Below are positions 54,707 through 63,254 of a stretch of 64,000 bases of DNA, in pieces. The notes beneath the pieces are model-generated. The model was given only the letters and a program-made list of their open reading frames with translations, ran no database searches and was not told the origin of the DNA. Source of the DNA: an uncultured Acetobacteroides sp. GTDB taxonomy: Bacteria; Bacteroidota; Bacteroidia; Bacteroidales; ZOR0009. A program made the position numbers and the translations under genes. The DNA is taken from NCBI RefSeq assembly GCF_963678165.1, contig NZ_OY782755.1, positions 3,038,001-3,102,000 on the forward strand. The letters run 5' to 3'. Position 1 is the stretch's first letter; each line of letters opens with the position of its first letter.

Positions 54707-55351
54707 GTGAAAATTATTAATTATTAAACTTTAGCCTTACTCCTTCAACCGTGATGATTGTCTGCCCGAGATGGCATCATAGAAGAGCCCCTTTTTACGG
54801 GGTGAAGAGCCGCAGTGTTATTGCTAAAACAATCGCGGCATATTACTAATCGCTTGTTACAAAACACATCACAAACGCATTTTGGCTGCCATCTCTGTTA
54901 AAATCGACACCGCAAATTACTACTTTTTTGCCAAACGGGGCAGCTAGATTTGCCCCATATGGCCTATTAGCCCAAATGACTGCGTTAAATTTCGATAAAC
55001 CTAAATAGCAGGCTACTTGATTTTTTTGGTTTTAAAAGACTTACCAGTGCTCTGACTAAAGCATCGTATAAATTACACATTCTGCCCACAAAAAGGCGAT
55101 ACCTAACGAGGTGCAGACACATGAAGAATCTCTTCGATAAGTAACGGAGATAAATTGCCTCGGCAAATTTCGGAGGAAAAGCCCTCCTACAATGCTACCA
55201 AAGCTGCTATCTCGACAAAATAACGATGTTCTTCGAAAAAAAACGACTCGTTATTTTTCAACCTATTAGGAACACTTTACATGCAGCATCCATCCAAATA
55301 TGGTTCTCCAATCGAAAAAAAATTGTAACGATACTGGTCGATTAGCGTCAT
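54707..55351. other. Divergent spacer with pckA leader hairpins
   Basis: 645 bases without a gene. Near 54788-54803 CCCC-TTTTTA-CGGGG, and near 54809-54836 GCCGC..ATTG with CAATCGCGGC, can form hairpins in the pckA leader. No known riboswitch was recognised. From 54840 to 55351 nothing is recognised. Confidence 0.4.
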
Positions 55352-55375
55352 ATGTGCGAATCAAACCAAAATCAA

Positions 55376-57819
55376 ATGATGAAAACAATTCGAAAGCAGG
55401 GATTCCTCCTGTTAGGAATTCTAGCGATTGCCCTTAACTCGTTTGGAGTAGCGGGAAAGTATTCAATTAAAGGTAGGGTAGTAGATGATGACACCAAGAA
55501 GCCTATAGAGTTTGCTTCTGTGATGCTGATTGCCTTGCCTGACTCAACCATAAAGAGCTCCGCGCTTACCGATCCTCAGGGCAACTACTCGTTTGCCAAC
55601 GTTGCCGAAGGCAAGTTTGTAGTAAAAGCGCAAATAGTTGGCTACAGTTCCAACCGCTCCAAAAGCTTCGCATCGTCCCCCAACACCAGCGTTGCCGACA
55701 TCGCCATTAAGCCATCGGCCGTCATTAAGGAGGTAACAGTGGTGGGCAAGAAGCCCTACATCGAGAAAAAGGCCGACCGAACGGTGCTGAATATCGAAAG
55801 CAGCGCTACGGCTTCGGCAGAATCAGCCTACGAGGTGCTGAAAAAGGCGCCCAACATCAATATCGACAAGGACGACAACATCAACATCAACGGAAAGCAG
55901 GGCGTTACGGTGATGATTAACGACAGACCTACCCATCTTTCGGGAACCGACCTGGCCAACTACCTGAAAAGCGTGCAGGGCGGCGAGATCGAGAAGGTAG
56001 AGATCATCACAACCCGCCTGCCCGCTACGAGGCGGCAGGCAACACCGGCATCATCAACATACGAACCAAGCGCAGCTTTAAGCCTGGGCTAAACGGTAAC
56101 GTAAACGGCGGGATGACCTACAACGGCAGGATGAGCGGCTACGGCGGCATCAACCTAAACGTGCGAAACGGCAAAACCAACGTTTACGCCAACTACAACC
56201 CCGGCAGCTACGCCAGCGAAAACACCAACAAGATGAACCGCCGCATCGGCAGCGACGACAAGCTGCTGGTGCTCGACCAGAAGACCAACGGCAGCTCACG
56301 CTACAACGCCAACAGCTTTAAGGCGGGGGTCGACTACGACATCAACAAGAAGAACACCATCGGCGTTATGGTGAGCGGCTACGGCAACAGCAACTCGCGA
56401 AACATGAAGGGAACCACCTACTTCATCAGCAATAGAACGCTGCCCGACTCGTCGCTGTTCAGCAACAACCCAACGGATGGCACCTTCAGGAACATGAGCT
56501 ACAACCTCAACTACAAGTCGGTGCTGGACACCAACGGCCGGGAGCTGAACGTTGACATGGACTACGCGCGCTTTAACAACGACAGCGACGCCAACAACGA
56601 CGCCTTCTACTACAACGCCAGCGGTACGCAATCGAGAACCCCCAAGCAGCTGAAGAGCGAAGCCCCATCGGAGATCACCATCAAGTCGGCCAAGGTGGAC
56701 TACGTGCATCCGCTGGGCAAGATCTTCCGCCTGGAGACTGGCGCAAAGGCCAGCACCGTGAAAACGGACAACAACCTGAAGTACTACATCAGCAACAACA
56801 GCGGGTGGAGCTTCGACCCTAGCCGATCGAACCACTTTATCTACGACGAGGATGTGGCCGCTGGCTACGCGAGCCTCTCCTTCGACAAGAACAGCACCAG
56901 CATTAAGGGGGGGCTTCGCGTGGAGCACACCTGGAGCAAGGGCAACTCCGTTACCACGAAGAAGGTGGTGAAACGCTCGTACACCGACCTCTTCCCCACC
57001 TTCTTCATCCAGCAGAAGCTCGACGAGAAGAACTCCATTGGCCTTAGCTACAACCGCCGCATCGACCGCCCCGATTACGAGCAGCTAAACCCCTTCCTGT
57101 TCTACGTAGACGAGTACACCTACCGGAAGGGCAACCCCTTCCTCAACCCACAGTACACCCACAACCTGTCGGCCAACTACTCGTGGAATAACATGATCTT
57201 TACCGAGCTTACCTACTCGTACACCACCGATGTGATGGCCGAAATCCTCAAGCAGGACGATGCCACCAAGGTGATCGAGCAGGTGCCGATGAACCTGAGC
57301 AGCCTGAGCTCGCTTACCTTTACCGGCAGCATCAACCTTAACCCGACCAAATGGTGGAGGAGCAACAGCAACATCTCGGTGTACAACAACAGCTACAAGA
57401 AAACCGATGGCAACCAGGATCAGACCAACAGCAAGGTAACCACCAACATCTCCTCGTCCAACAGCTTTACGCTACCCAAGAGCTTCACCCTCGAGCTGAT
57501 GGGCTGGTACCAGTCGCCACAGGTGTACGGGATGTTCCAAATTAAGGACATGTACTCGGTAAACCTGGGCATTCAGAAGTCATTTCTTGCCGGCAAGGCC
57601 CGCGTTAAGGTTTCGGTCGACGACATTTTCAACTCGATGAAGAGCCGGGTAACCTCGAAGTACGATAACGTCGACTTCAGGGCGCGCAACACCTGGAGCT
57701 CGCAGAAGGTGGGCATCAGCTTCTCGTACCGCTTCGGCAAGGACGACCTGAAGCCTTCGCGCCAGCGCCGCTCGGGCCTCGACGACGAGAGCAGACGCAT
57801 CGGCGGCGGCAATAAGTAG
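55376..57819 (+). pseudogene. TonB-dependent receptor-like outer-membrane protein, frameshifted
   Basis: The gene codes for a large outer-membrane receptor: a signal peptide, a CarboxypepD-like domain (YSIKGRVVDDDTKKPIEFAS), a plug domain (EVTVVGKKPYIEKKADRTV) and an OMP_b-brl-type barrel ending before the tail SRRIGGGNK. The first frame ends at 56092. The continuation lies in another frame (from about 56013), and the sense is restored if one A is added at 56011-56012: the family motif NPPARYEAAGN then appears (ITNPPARYEAAG). So one A is missing from an AAA run. It may be a sequencing error, phase variation or decay; the rest of the gene is intact. Confidence 0.85.
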
Positions 57820-57948
57820 CAGCCTCCGCACCAACAATAGTAAGGCAAGCGCATACAAGCCGCGACGCCCAAGGGTAAGCAAAGTGGGGAACGACAAAGG
57901 GGAAACGGGTGGCAGAAGAGCTATCCTCGAGACTGTTCATGCAACTGT

Positions 57949-57980
57949 GTCTGCAAAATGATAACGATAACTTTGCAGAC
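57949..57980 (+). promoter_or_regulatory. Inverted repeat with -7 box before the transposase
   Basis: GTCTGCAAA (57949-57957) is repeated inverted as TTTGCAGAC (57972-57980), next to the transposase ATG at 57982. A -7 box TAACTTTG (57968-57975) overlaps the right arm. The left arm overlaps the inner part of the terminal repeat, so binding by the transposase could repress its own gene. Confidence 0.5.
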
Positions 57981-57981
57981 A

Positions 57982-59205
57982 ATGAAAGAGGAAGAAAAAG
58001 TAGCGAGCTTCAGCTACGAGGAATTTGAGAAGGAGGCCATCAAAGGCCTTTACGAGCGCAAGAGCCTAAGCGGCGAGAATGGGGTGTTCGCCCCGCTGCT
58101 CAAGCACTTTTTGGAGAAGGCCCTAGCGCTGGAGCTGGAGCAGCACCTGAAGGATTCGGAGGGCAACAAGCGCAACGGCGCTACCACCAAAACGGTTAAG
58201 AGCTCGAACGGCGAGTTTGAGCTCAGCCCCCCCAGAGACCGTAACGGATCCTTTACCCCAGAGATCGTGGCCAAGCGGCAGGTGCTGCTGGACGACGAGC
58301 TCTGCGAGAAGGTGCTCTCGCTCTACGCCAAGGGGATGAGCTACGCCGACATTCGGAAGCTGCTGATGGAGGTTTACGGGCTTTCGCTCTCGCCCGCCCA
58401 GATGAGCGAGCTCACCGATCGGCTCATCCCCGAGCTGCAGGAGTGGCAGCAGCGCCCGCTGAGCCCGCTCTACGCGATAGTCTGGTTCGACGCCATCCAC
58501 TTCAAGTGCCGCGAGGGCGGTGCAGTGCAGGGCAAGGCGCTCTACAACGTCTACGCGGTCAGCCAGGAGGGCTTTCGGGAGCTGCTGGGCATCTACATTG
58601 CCGGGAGCGAGTCGGCCCGCTTCTGGCTGGAGGTGCTGCAGGATCTGCGCCTTCGGGGCGTGGAGGACATCCTGATCGCCTGCACGGATAACCTCAAGGG
58701 CTTCAGCGAGGCCATCAGCAGCACCTTTCCCGAGACGGTCATCCAGAGCTGCATCGTCCACCAGGTGCGCAGCACGCTCAAGTACGTGGTTAAAAAAGAC
58801 TACAAGGCCATCACCGCCGACATGCGGGCCATCTACGGCAGCCCCACGCTGGAGGCGGGCGAGGCGGAGCTCGAGCGCTTCGCCGAGCGCTGGGGGACGA
58901 AGTACCCCACCGCCGTCAAGAGCTGGCGGGAAAACTGGTACAAGCTGAGCTCCTTCTTCGACTTCGGCAGGGAGATCCGCCGGCTCATGTACACCACCAA
59001 CCCCATCGAGGGCATCCACCGGCGCATGCGGAAGGTGACCAAGACCAAGGGGTGCTTCTCCTCCGACATGGCCATCAAGAAGCTGATATACCTCGTTATT
59101 CGGGATATCAACTCGAGCCCAAAGCGGGAAGTTGCGGGGTGGAAGCTCATCTACGGGCAGCTTTGCATTAAATTTGCCGAGCGGATGGCCAAGTTTGGAG
59201 CATGA
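57982..59205 (+). CDS. IS256-family transposase (mutator type)
   Basis: A 407-residue DDE transposase. The catalytic Asp residues are in YAIVWFDAIHFKCREGG and IACTDNLKGFSEAI, and the Glu in YTTNPIEGIHRRMRKVTKTK. The N-terminal part (EEFEKEAIKGLYERKSLSGE) is the DNA-binding region. The family cuts and pastes, often through a circular intermediate. The reading frame is intact, so the element may be active. The ATG at 57982 is preferred to 57958, which lies inside the promoter repeat. Confidence 0.95.
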   Translation: MKEEEKVASFSYEEFEKEAIKGLYERKSLSGENGVFAPLLKHFLEKALALELEQHLKDSEGNKRNGATTKTVKSSNGEFELSPPRDRNGSFTPEIVAKRQVLLDDELCEKVLSLYAKGMSYADIRKLLMEVYGLSLSPAQMSELTDRLIPELQEWQQRPLSPLYAIVWFDAIHFKCREGGAVQGKALYNVYAVSQEGFRELLGIYIAGSESARFWLEVLQDLRLRGVEDILIACTDNLKGFSEAISSTFPETVIQSCIVHQVRSTLKYVVKKDYKAITADMRAIYGSPTLEAGEAELERFAERWGTKYPTAVKSWRENWYKLSSFFDFGREIRRLMYTTNPIEGIHRRMRKVTKTKGCFSSDMAIKKLIYLVIRDINSSPKREVAGWKLIYGQLCIKFAERMAKFGA

Positions 59206-59234
59206 AGAACACCCGCGAAGGAAGGCCAGGCCTC

Positions 59235-59291
59235 CTAGCGGGGCAAGGGTATACAAGTGGCTCCGTTCCTCCGCCACCCTTGCCCCGCTAG
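59235..59291. terminator. Long perfect hairpin inside the IS, after the transposase
   Basis: CTAGCGGGGCAAGGGT (59235-59250) and its exact reverse complement (59276-59291) enclose 25 bases. No T-run follows, so it may be a transcription block against outside reading or a structural part of the element. Confidence 0.7.
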
Positions 59292-59366
59292 CAGCCCTAA
59301 CCTAAAAGGCAGGCGTAATTCCTGCTTCCGAAAAAATAGGGTAGACACAGTTCCGTGAATAATCCC

Positions 59367-59478
59367 CTTTCCCGTGGATAACTCTTATACTTCTGTGGTT
59401 AACTCTTTCCCACTCGAGGATAACTCTTTCCCACGCATGGATAACTCTTCCCCACGCATGGTTAACTCTTATCTGCGT
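59367..59478. repeat. 21-bp minisatellite at the right end of the IS
   Basis: Five units with the core GGATAACTC or GGTTAACTC start at 59374, 59395, 59416, 59437 and 59458, exactly 21 bases apart. Six bases of a preceding unit tail (TTTCCC) lie between the IS end and the first full unit. Confidence 0.88.
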
Positions 59479-59586
59479 TCAGCAATACATGAAAGAAGAA
59501 AGGATAATGCCATAAGCCACCGCCCCTACTCTTAATGGTTTTAACTATTAGTGTATGGTTTGATTTTTTTCTTACCTTTGCACGCA

Positions 59587-59841
59587 ATGCTAAAAGGACG
59601 ACTATACCTTGCCATAACCGCCTACGTGCTTCTCATTAAGCGGTACGTAAACAAGACGTTCGACCGCGTATTTGGGCTATGCTACCGGGCCAACCAGCTT
59701 TTCCGGCTTCTCCGAAAGGCTACTTCATCCTCAGCTAATACCGTTAACCAATCGGCCATCGGAAAGGTAAAAATCCCCCTACACACCCATTCGACCCTTG
59801 GCACCTCCAAGGGCTTCCAGATTCGAGTGCTCCTTATTTGA
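59587..59841 (+). CDS. Doubtful small protein
   Basis: An 84-residue frame starting MLKGRLYLAITAYVLL has a -7 box TACCTTTG (59573-59580) only 7 bases before its ATG, so a transcript is likely but would be nearly leaderless. The N-terminus could be one membrane helix; the rest has no recognisable pattern. It could equally be an RNA gene. From 59478 to 59570 and 59842 to 59947 nothing is recognised. Confidence 0.3.
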   Translation: MLKGRLYLAITAYVLLIKRYVNKTFDRVFGLCYRANQLFRLLRKATSSSANTVNQSAIGKVKIPLHTHSTLGTSKGFQIRVLLI

Positions 59842-59947
59842 TCCGCCCTAGGGCGCCCCGATTCCCCCCGCAAAACAATTGCACGTATTCTTCGTTTAAT
59901 GCGGAGAGTACCCATTAATAACGCTAATCAACCATCATTACTCTACT

Positions 59948-61486
59948 ATGAGAAGAATAGTTCTGCTACTAGCGCTAGCCTGTGGTGCTGCGACCACCAA
60001 TGCAGGTGGTATCTTAACCAGCTCCAATCAAAGCGCCTCGTACATGCGCGTACTTTCGCGCAATGCGTCAACCGACATGGATGCCGTTTACTACAACCCC
60101 GCCGGCCTGACGCTGCTTAAGGATGGCTTCCACCTATCGCTTAACAACCAAACGCTCTTCCAGAAGCGCACCATCCAAAGCGACTACCCCTACCTGAACA
60201 ACAATAGCTACTCGGGCGATGTAACTACCCCCTTCTTCCCCACCTTCTTTGCGGCCTACAAGAAGGATAAGCTCGCCATTTTCGGCGGCTTTGGGCCAGT
60301 TGGAGGTGGCGGAGGGGCAACGTTCAACAACGGACTCCCCTCCTTCGAAACCGATGCCGCCAGCATCCCCACATCCCTTAGCCAAAAAGGGATACCAACA
60401 ACCAGGTATGCCCTAGACATGTCGTTCGATGGTTCTTCTGTAATTTACGGCGGGCAGCTCGGGGCCAGCTACAAGGTTAACGACTGGCTCAGCGTCTCGG
60501 GAGGAGCTCGCCTGATTTACGCCAGAAACACCTACGACGGCTACATCCACGACATCAGAATTAACCCAATAAGCGCCGCAAATCCTGGGGGAGGTTTTGT
60601 AAACGCCAACCTGTTTTTTAAGACATTAGCCACCAGCGCAGCTAACGCGGCAACCTCGCTACAACCGCTTATTACCAACAACGCAGGAGGGTTAACCCTC
60701 GCACAGGCTCAGGCAGCAGGTGCGCTAACGCCAGCTCAAGTTGCACAAATTCAGGGAGGACTAGGCAGTAACTACAATGCCGCTATGACCATTGCCCAAA
60801 TCCAGGCAACCTATAACGGCATCAGCAGCGCCTTTACCACAAACGCAGCCAAGGTGGCCGACAAGAACGTAGACGTCACCCAAACGGGCACGGGCGTAAC
60901 CCCCATCATCGGCGTAAACATCACCCCATCGAGCAAGCTCAACATCGGCGTTCGCTACGAGTTTGCCACCAAGCTTAAGCTGAAAAACGATACTAAGGTT
61001 GATGATACAGGCAACTACACCGATGGCAAGGAGACGAATAGCGATCTTCCAGCCATCCTCGCCATCGGCATCGACTACCGAATCATTCCCGACCTAAAGC
61101 TAACGGCATCGCTTACCCACTACTTCGATAAGGATGCCAACTGGGATGGAAAGGAGAAGTTTATCACCGATAACCTCTACGAATTCGCCGTTGGCATGGA
61201 GTGCAACGTGTCGGAGCGAATCCTGTTCAGCGGAGGCTTTATGTACATACAAACAGGCGCAGGACAAGGCTACCAATCGGACATCAGCTACAGCTTGTCG
61301 TCCCACTCAGTGGGCTTCGGTGCAGGGTACAAGATTACCGATCAGCTAACCATAAACTCCGGGATGATGTACACCCAGTACGTAGAGGGAACCCGAATGA
61401 TAAACTACACCAACGTGGGAAATATAAAGGAGACCTATAAGAAAAGTAACATTGGCTTCTCCATCGGCTTCGACTACCGCTTCTAA
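59948..61486 (+). CDS. OmpP1/FadL-family outer-membrane transport protein
   Basis: The 512-residue protein has a signal peptide (1-19) and the FadL N-terminal pattern (ASTDMDAVYYNPAGLTLL), where conserved NPA is the family mark. It is a beta-barrel for uptake of hydrophobic compounds such as fatty acids and ends in FSIGFDYRF, an outer-membrane signature. Residues about 215-320 form an unusual Ala/Gln/Thr-rich insert (LTLAQAQAAGALTPAQVAQI). It is monocistronic with a terminator. Confidence 0.9.
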   Translation: MRRIVLLLALACGAATTNAGGILTSSNQSASYMRVLSRNASTDMDAVYYNPAGLTLLKDGFHLSLNNQTLFQKRTIQSDYPYLNNNSYSGDVTTPFFPTFFAAYKKDKLAIFGGFGPVGGGGGATFNNGLPSFETDAASIPTSLSQKGIPTTRYALDMSFDGSSVIYGGQLGASYKVNDWLSVSGGARLIYARNTYDGYIHDIRINPISAANPGGGFVNANLFFKTLATSAANAATSLQPLITNNAGGLTLAQAQAAGALTPAQVAQIQGGLGSNYNAAMTIAQIQATYNGISSAFTTNAAKVADKNVDVTQTGTGVTPIIGVNITPSSKLNIGVRYEFATKLKLKNDTKVDDTGNYTDGKETNSDLPAILAIGIDYRIIPDLKLTASLTHYFDKDANWDGKEKFITDNLYEFAVGMECNVSERILFSGGFMYIQTGAGQGYQSDISYSLSSHSVGFGAGYKITDQLTINSGMMYTQYVEGTRMINYTNVGNIKETYKKSNIGFSIGFDYRF

Positions 61487-61516
61487 CTGCTGATTTTATA
61501 CAAGCATCATAAACCT

Positions 61517-61550
61517 AAACGCTCCGAATCTTTTCGGGGCGTTTTCTTTT
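61517..61550 (+). terminator. Terminator of the FadL-family gene
   Basis: AAACGCTCCGAA and TTCGGGGCGTTT pair (one wobble) around TCTT, and TTCTTTT follows. Confidence 0.85.
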
Positions 61551-61659
61551 CACCACTCAAAATTAGAGTTGCCCTCACTTTTCCGCAGGATTAACAGGTT
61601 ATTTACATCTTATCGGGATACCTTTTTATACATTTGCTAACCTAAACCAACAAATTGCC

Positions 61660-62916
61660 ATGAAACTTGCAAACCTAAAGGCTAAGCTTCCCCAGCTGGT
61701 AGTTCTCCTTTTCATTGTAATCCTCATCGGAATCCGAACAGCCGAAAATGGCAGCGATGCAAAATCGAAAATAGCATCAGCACCTAACAACGAAGTTTTA
61801 TCCTGCATTAAGGGAATCCTCCCCGAAGCAGCCTCCATTCAAGATGATGGCATCGAACAATGGATCATAAAGGATAAGAATAATGGCTCGATAGGTAAAG
61901 CCATAGTCGCACAGCAAACCACCAGCAAGATCATCGGCTACAGCGGACCAGTTCCAATGGTCATTGTTCTCGACAAAAACGATAAGGTTCGATGCCTAGG
62001 TTTACTCCCCAACAGCGAAACTCCCTCTTTTATTGATAGAGTAAAGAACGAAGGACTGCTCAAGAAGTGGGAAGGGCTAGCTGCCGAACAGGTGGTGGGC
62101 AAAAATATGGATGCCGTATCGGGCGCCACCTACTCGTCGACAGCCATCAACGAAACGGTAAAGCAGCGCCTAGCCGAATACTGCAAAACTGCAGCCGTTG
62201 CCCAGAAAGCCAGCATGAAAAAGATTATCACCTACATTTCCATCTTCCTAGTGCTTCTGTGTGCTCTAGTCTTCTACGGCTTCCCCAAGCAGATGAAGAA
62301 GTACCGCATCCCCCTACTGTTACTCTCCATTGGCGTTTTGGGGGTTGCCTACGGCTCATTCCTCTCCATTAAGCTCATTGGAGGATGGTTCATCCAGGGG
62401 ATATCGCTGAAGAACCAGATCATCTTCCTCACCTTGGCAGCGCTGGCCATTCTGCTGCCGTTTTTCTTCGGGAAGAACTTCTACTGCACCTATGTGTGCC
62501 CCTTTGGCGCATCGCAGGAGCTGCTGGGCAAGGTTAACCCCAAGAAGTTGGAGCTGCCCAAAGGCGTAACCAGCATACTCGCCCGCACCCGAACCAAGGT
62601 AATGCTCATCGTGCTAGGCATCGCCATCTTTGGATCCACCATCGACGTTACCGGGGCTGAACCATTTACGCTCTTCTTCTTCGCCTCGGCATCGAAGGGA
62701 GTGGTGGTAATGGCAGTAGCCTTCCTGCTGCTCTCCATTGCCATTCCGCGCGCCTGGTGCCGCTTCTTCTGCCCTACTGGAGCACTCATCGACTTCTTCC
62801 GCAAGGAGGCGAAGGACATCTTCCCCAAAAAGGTACCCTTCCAAACCCACCTGATTGCCCTTGTAGTTGCAGCATTAGTAGTGCTACTTTTTCTTGCATC
62901 AGCAATATTTGCATAG
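61660..62916 (+). CDS. FMN-binding membrane protein with 4Fe-4S motifs (NosR/NapH-like)
   Basis: The 418-residue protein has an N-terminal membrane helix, an extracytoplasmic FMN-binding domain (about 40-190) with the covalent flavinylation motif DAVSGATYSST, then about five membrane helices. Two Cys motifs of polyferredoxin type, CTYVCPFGASQ and CRFFCPTGALID, lie at about 275 and 370. This is the plan of NosR/NapH-like proteins, which move electrons across the membrane. No denitrification gene is near, so the electron acceptor is unknown. A -7 box TACATTTG (61629-61636) precedes it. Confidence 0.88.
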   Translation: MKLANLKAKLPQLVVLLFIVILIGIRTAENGSDAKSKIASAPNNEVLSCIKGILPEAASIQDDGIEQWIIKDKNNGSIGKAIVAQQTTSKIIGYSGPVPMVIVLDKNDKVRCLGLLPNSETPSFIDRVKNEGLLKKWEGLAAEQVVGKNMDAVSGATYSSTAINETVKQRLAEYCKTAAVAQKASMKKIITYISIFLVLLCALVFYGFPKQMKKYRIPLLLLSIGVLGVAYGSFLSIKLIGGWFIQGISLKNQIIFLTLAALAILLPFFFGKNFYCTYVCPFGASQELLGKVNPKKLELPKGVTSILARTRTKVMLIVLGIAIFGSTIDVTGAEPFTLFFFASASKGVVVMAVAFLLLSIAIPRAWCRFFCPTGALIDFFRKEAKDIFPKKVPFQTHLIALVVAALVVLLFLASAIFA

Positions 62917-63254
62917 GCAATTCGGCATAGTGTACAAGCACATTCCTTATTAGGATGCGCTTTTAGTAAAGAGCTATTTCAACGATGAAATGTGCCTACT
63001 GTAAGCCGATACAAGTAAAAAATATACTTTTGATGGCTAAATAATTTCGAGCAGATGGAAAAGTTCCGAGTTGCCCTATTCTTCGACCTCTTGCGGCAGT
63101 AAAATCGTAATGAAGTTCAGGATATCATCAACTTTGCGAAAGAGATACATCGATGAGATATCTTTGGAGAAACACCAAACAACCTCGAAAAAGTTAAGTT
63201 CCAAAGGTCAACCTTTGGTTAAAACGACCCCTAAATGAAAAAAATAAAGGATCA
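62917..63254 (+). other. Spacer with possible coding relic
   Basis: About 340 bases. A -7-like box TACTTTTG (near 63023) and a short frame (MEKFRVALFFDLLRQ, from 63056) are followed in the same frame by readable stretches (NRNEVQDIINFAKEIHR, DIFGETPNNLEKVKF) between stops. This may be a decayed small gene. The rest shows nothing. Confidence 0.3.

Larger units (their letters stand above)
57929..59366 (+). mobile_element. IS256-family insertion sequence
   Basis: A 1438-base element with imperfect 26-bp terminal inverted repeats: left 57929-57954 (GAGACTGTTCATG, then CAACTGTGTCTGC), right 59341-59366 (reading inward GGGATTATTCACG, then GAACTGTGTCTAC). It holds one transposase gene. The 8-base flanks (CTATCCTC and CTTTCCCG) match at five positions, not a convincing target duplication. 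The right end abuts a 21-bp repeat array. Confidence 0.8.

Noticed and set aside
58123-59277. 384-codon minus-strand frame across the IS256 transposase
   Set aside because: It is a mirror frame of the GC-rich transposase gene, which has clear DDE motifs on the plus strand.
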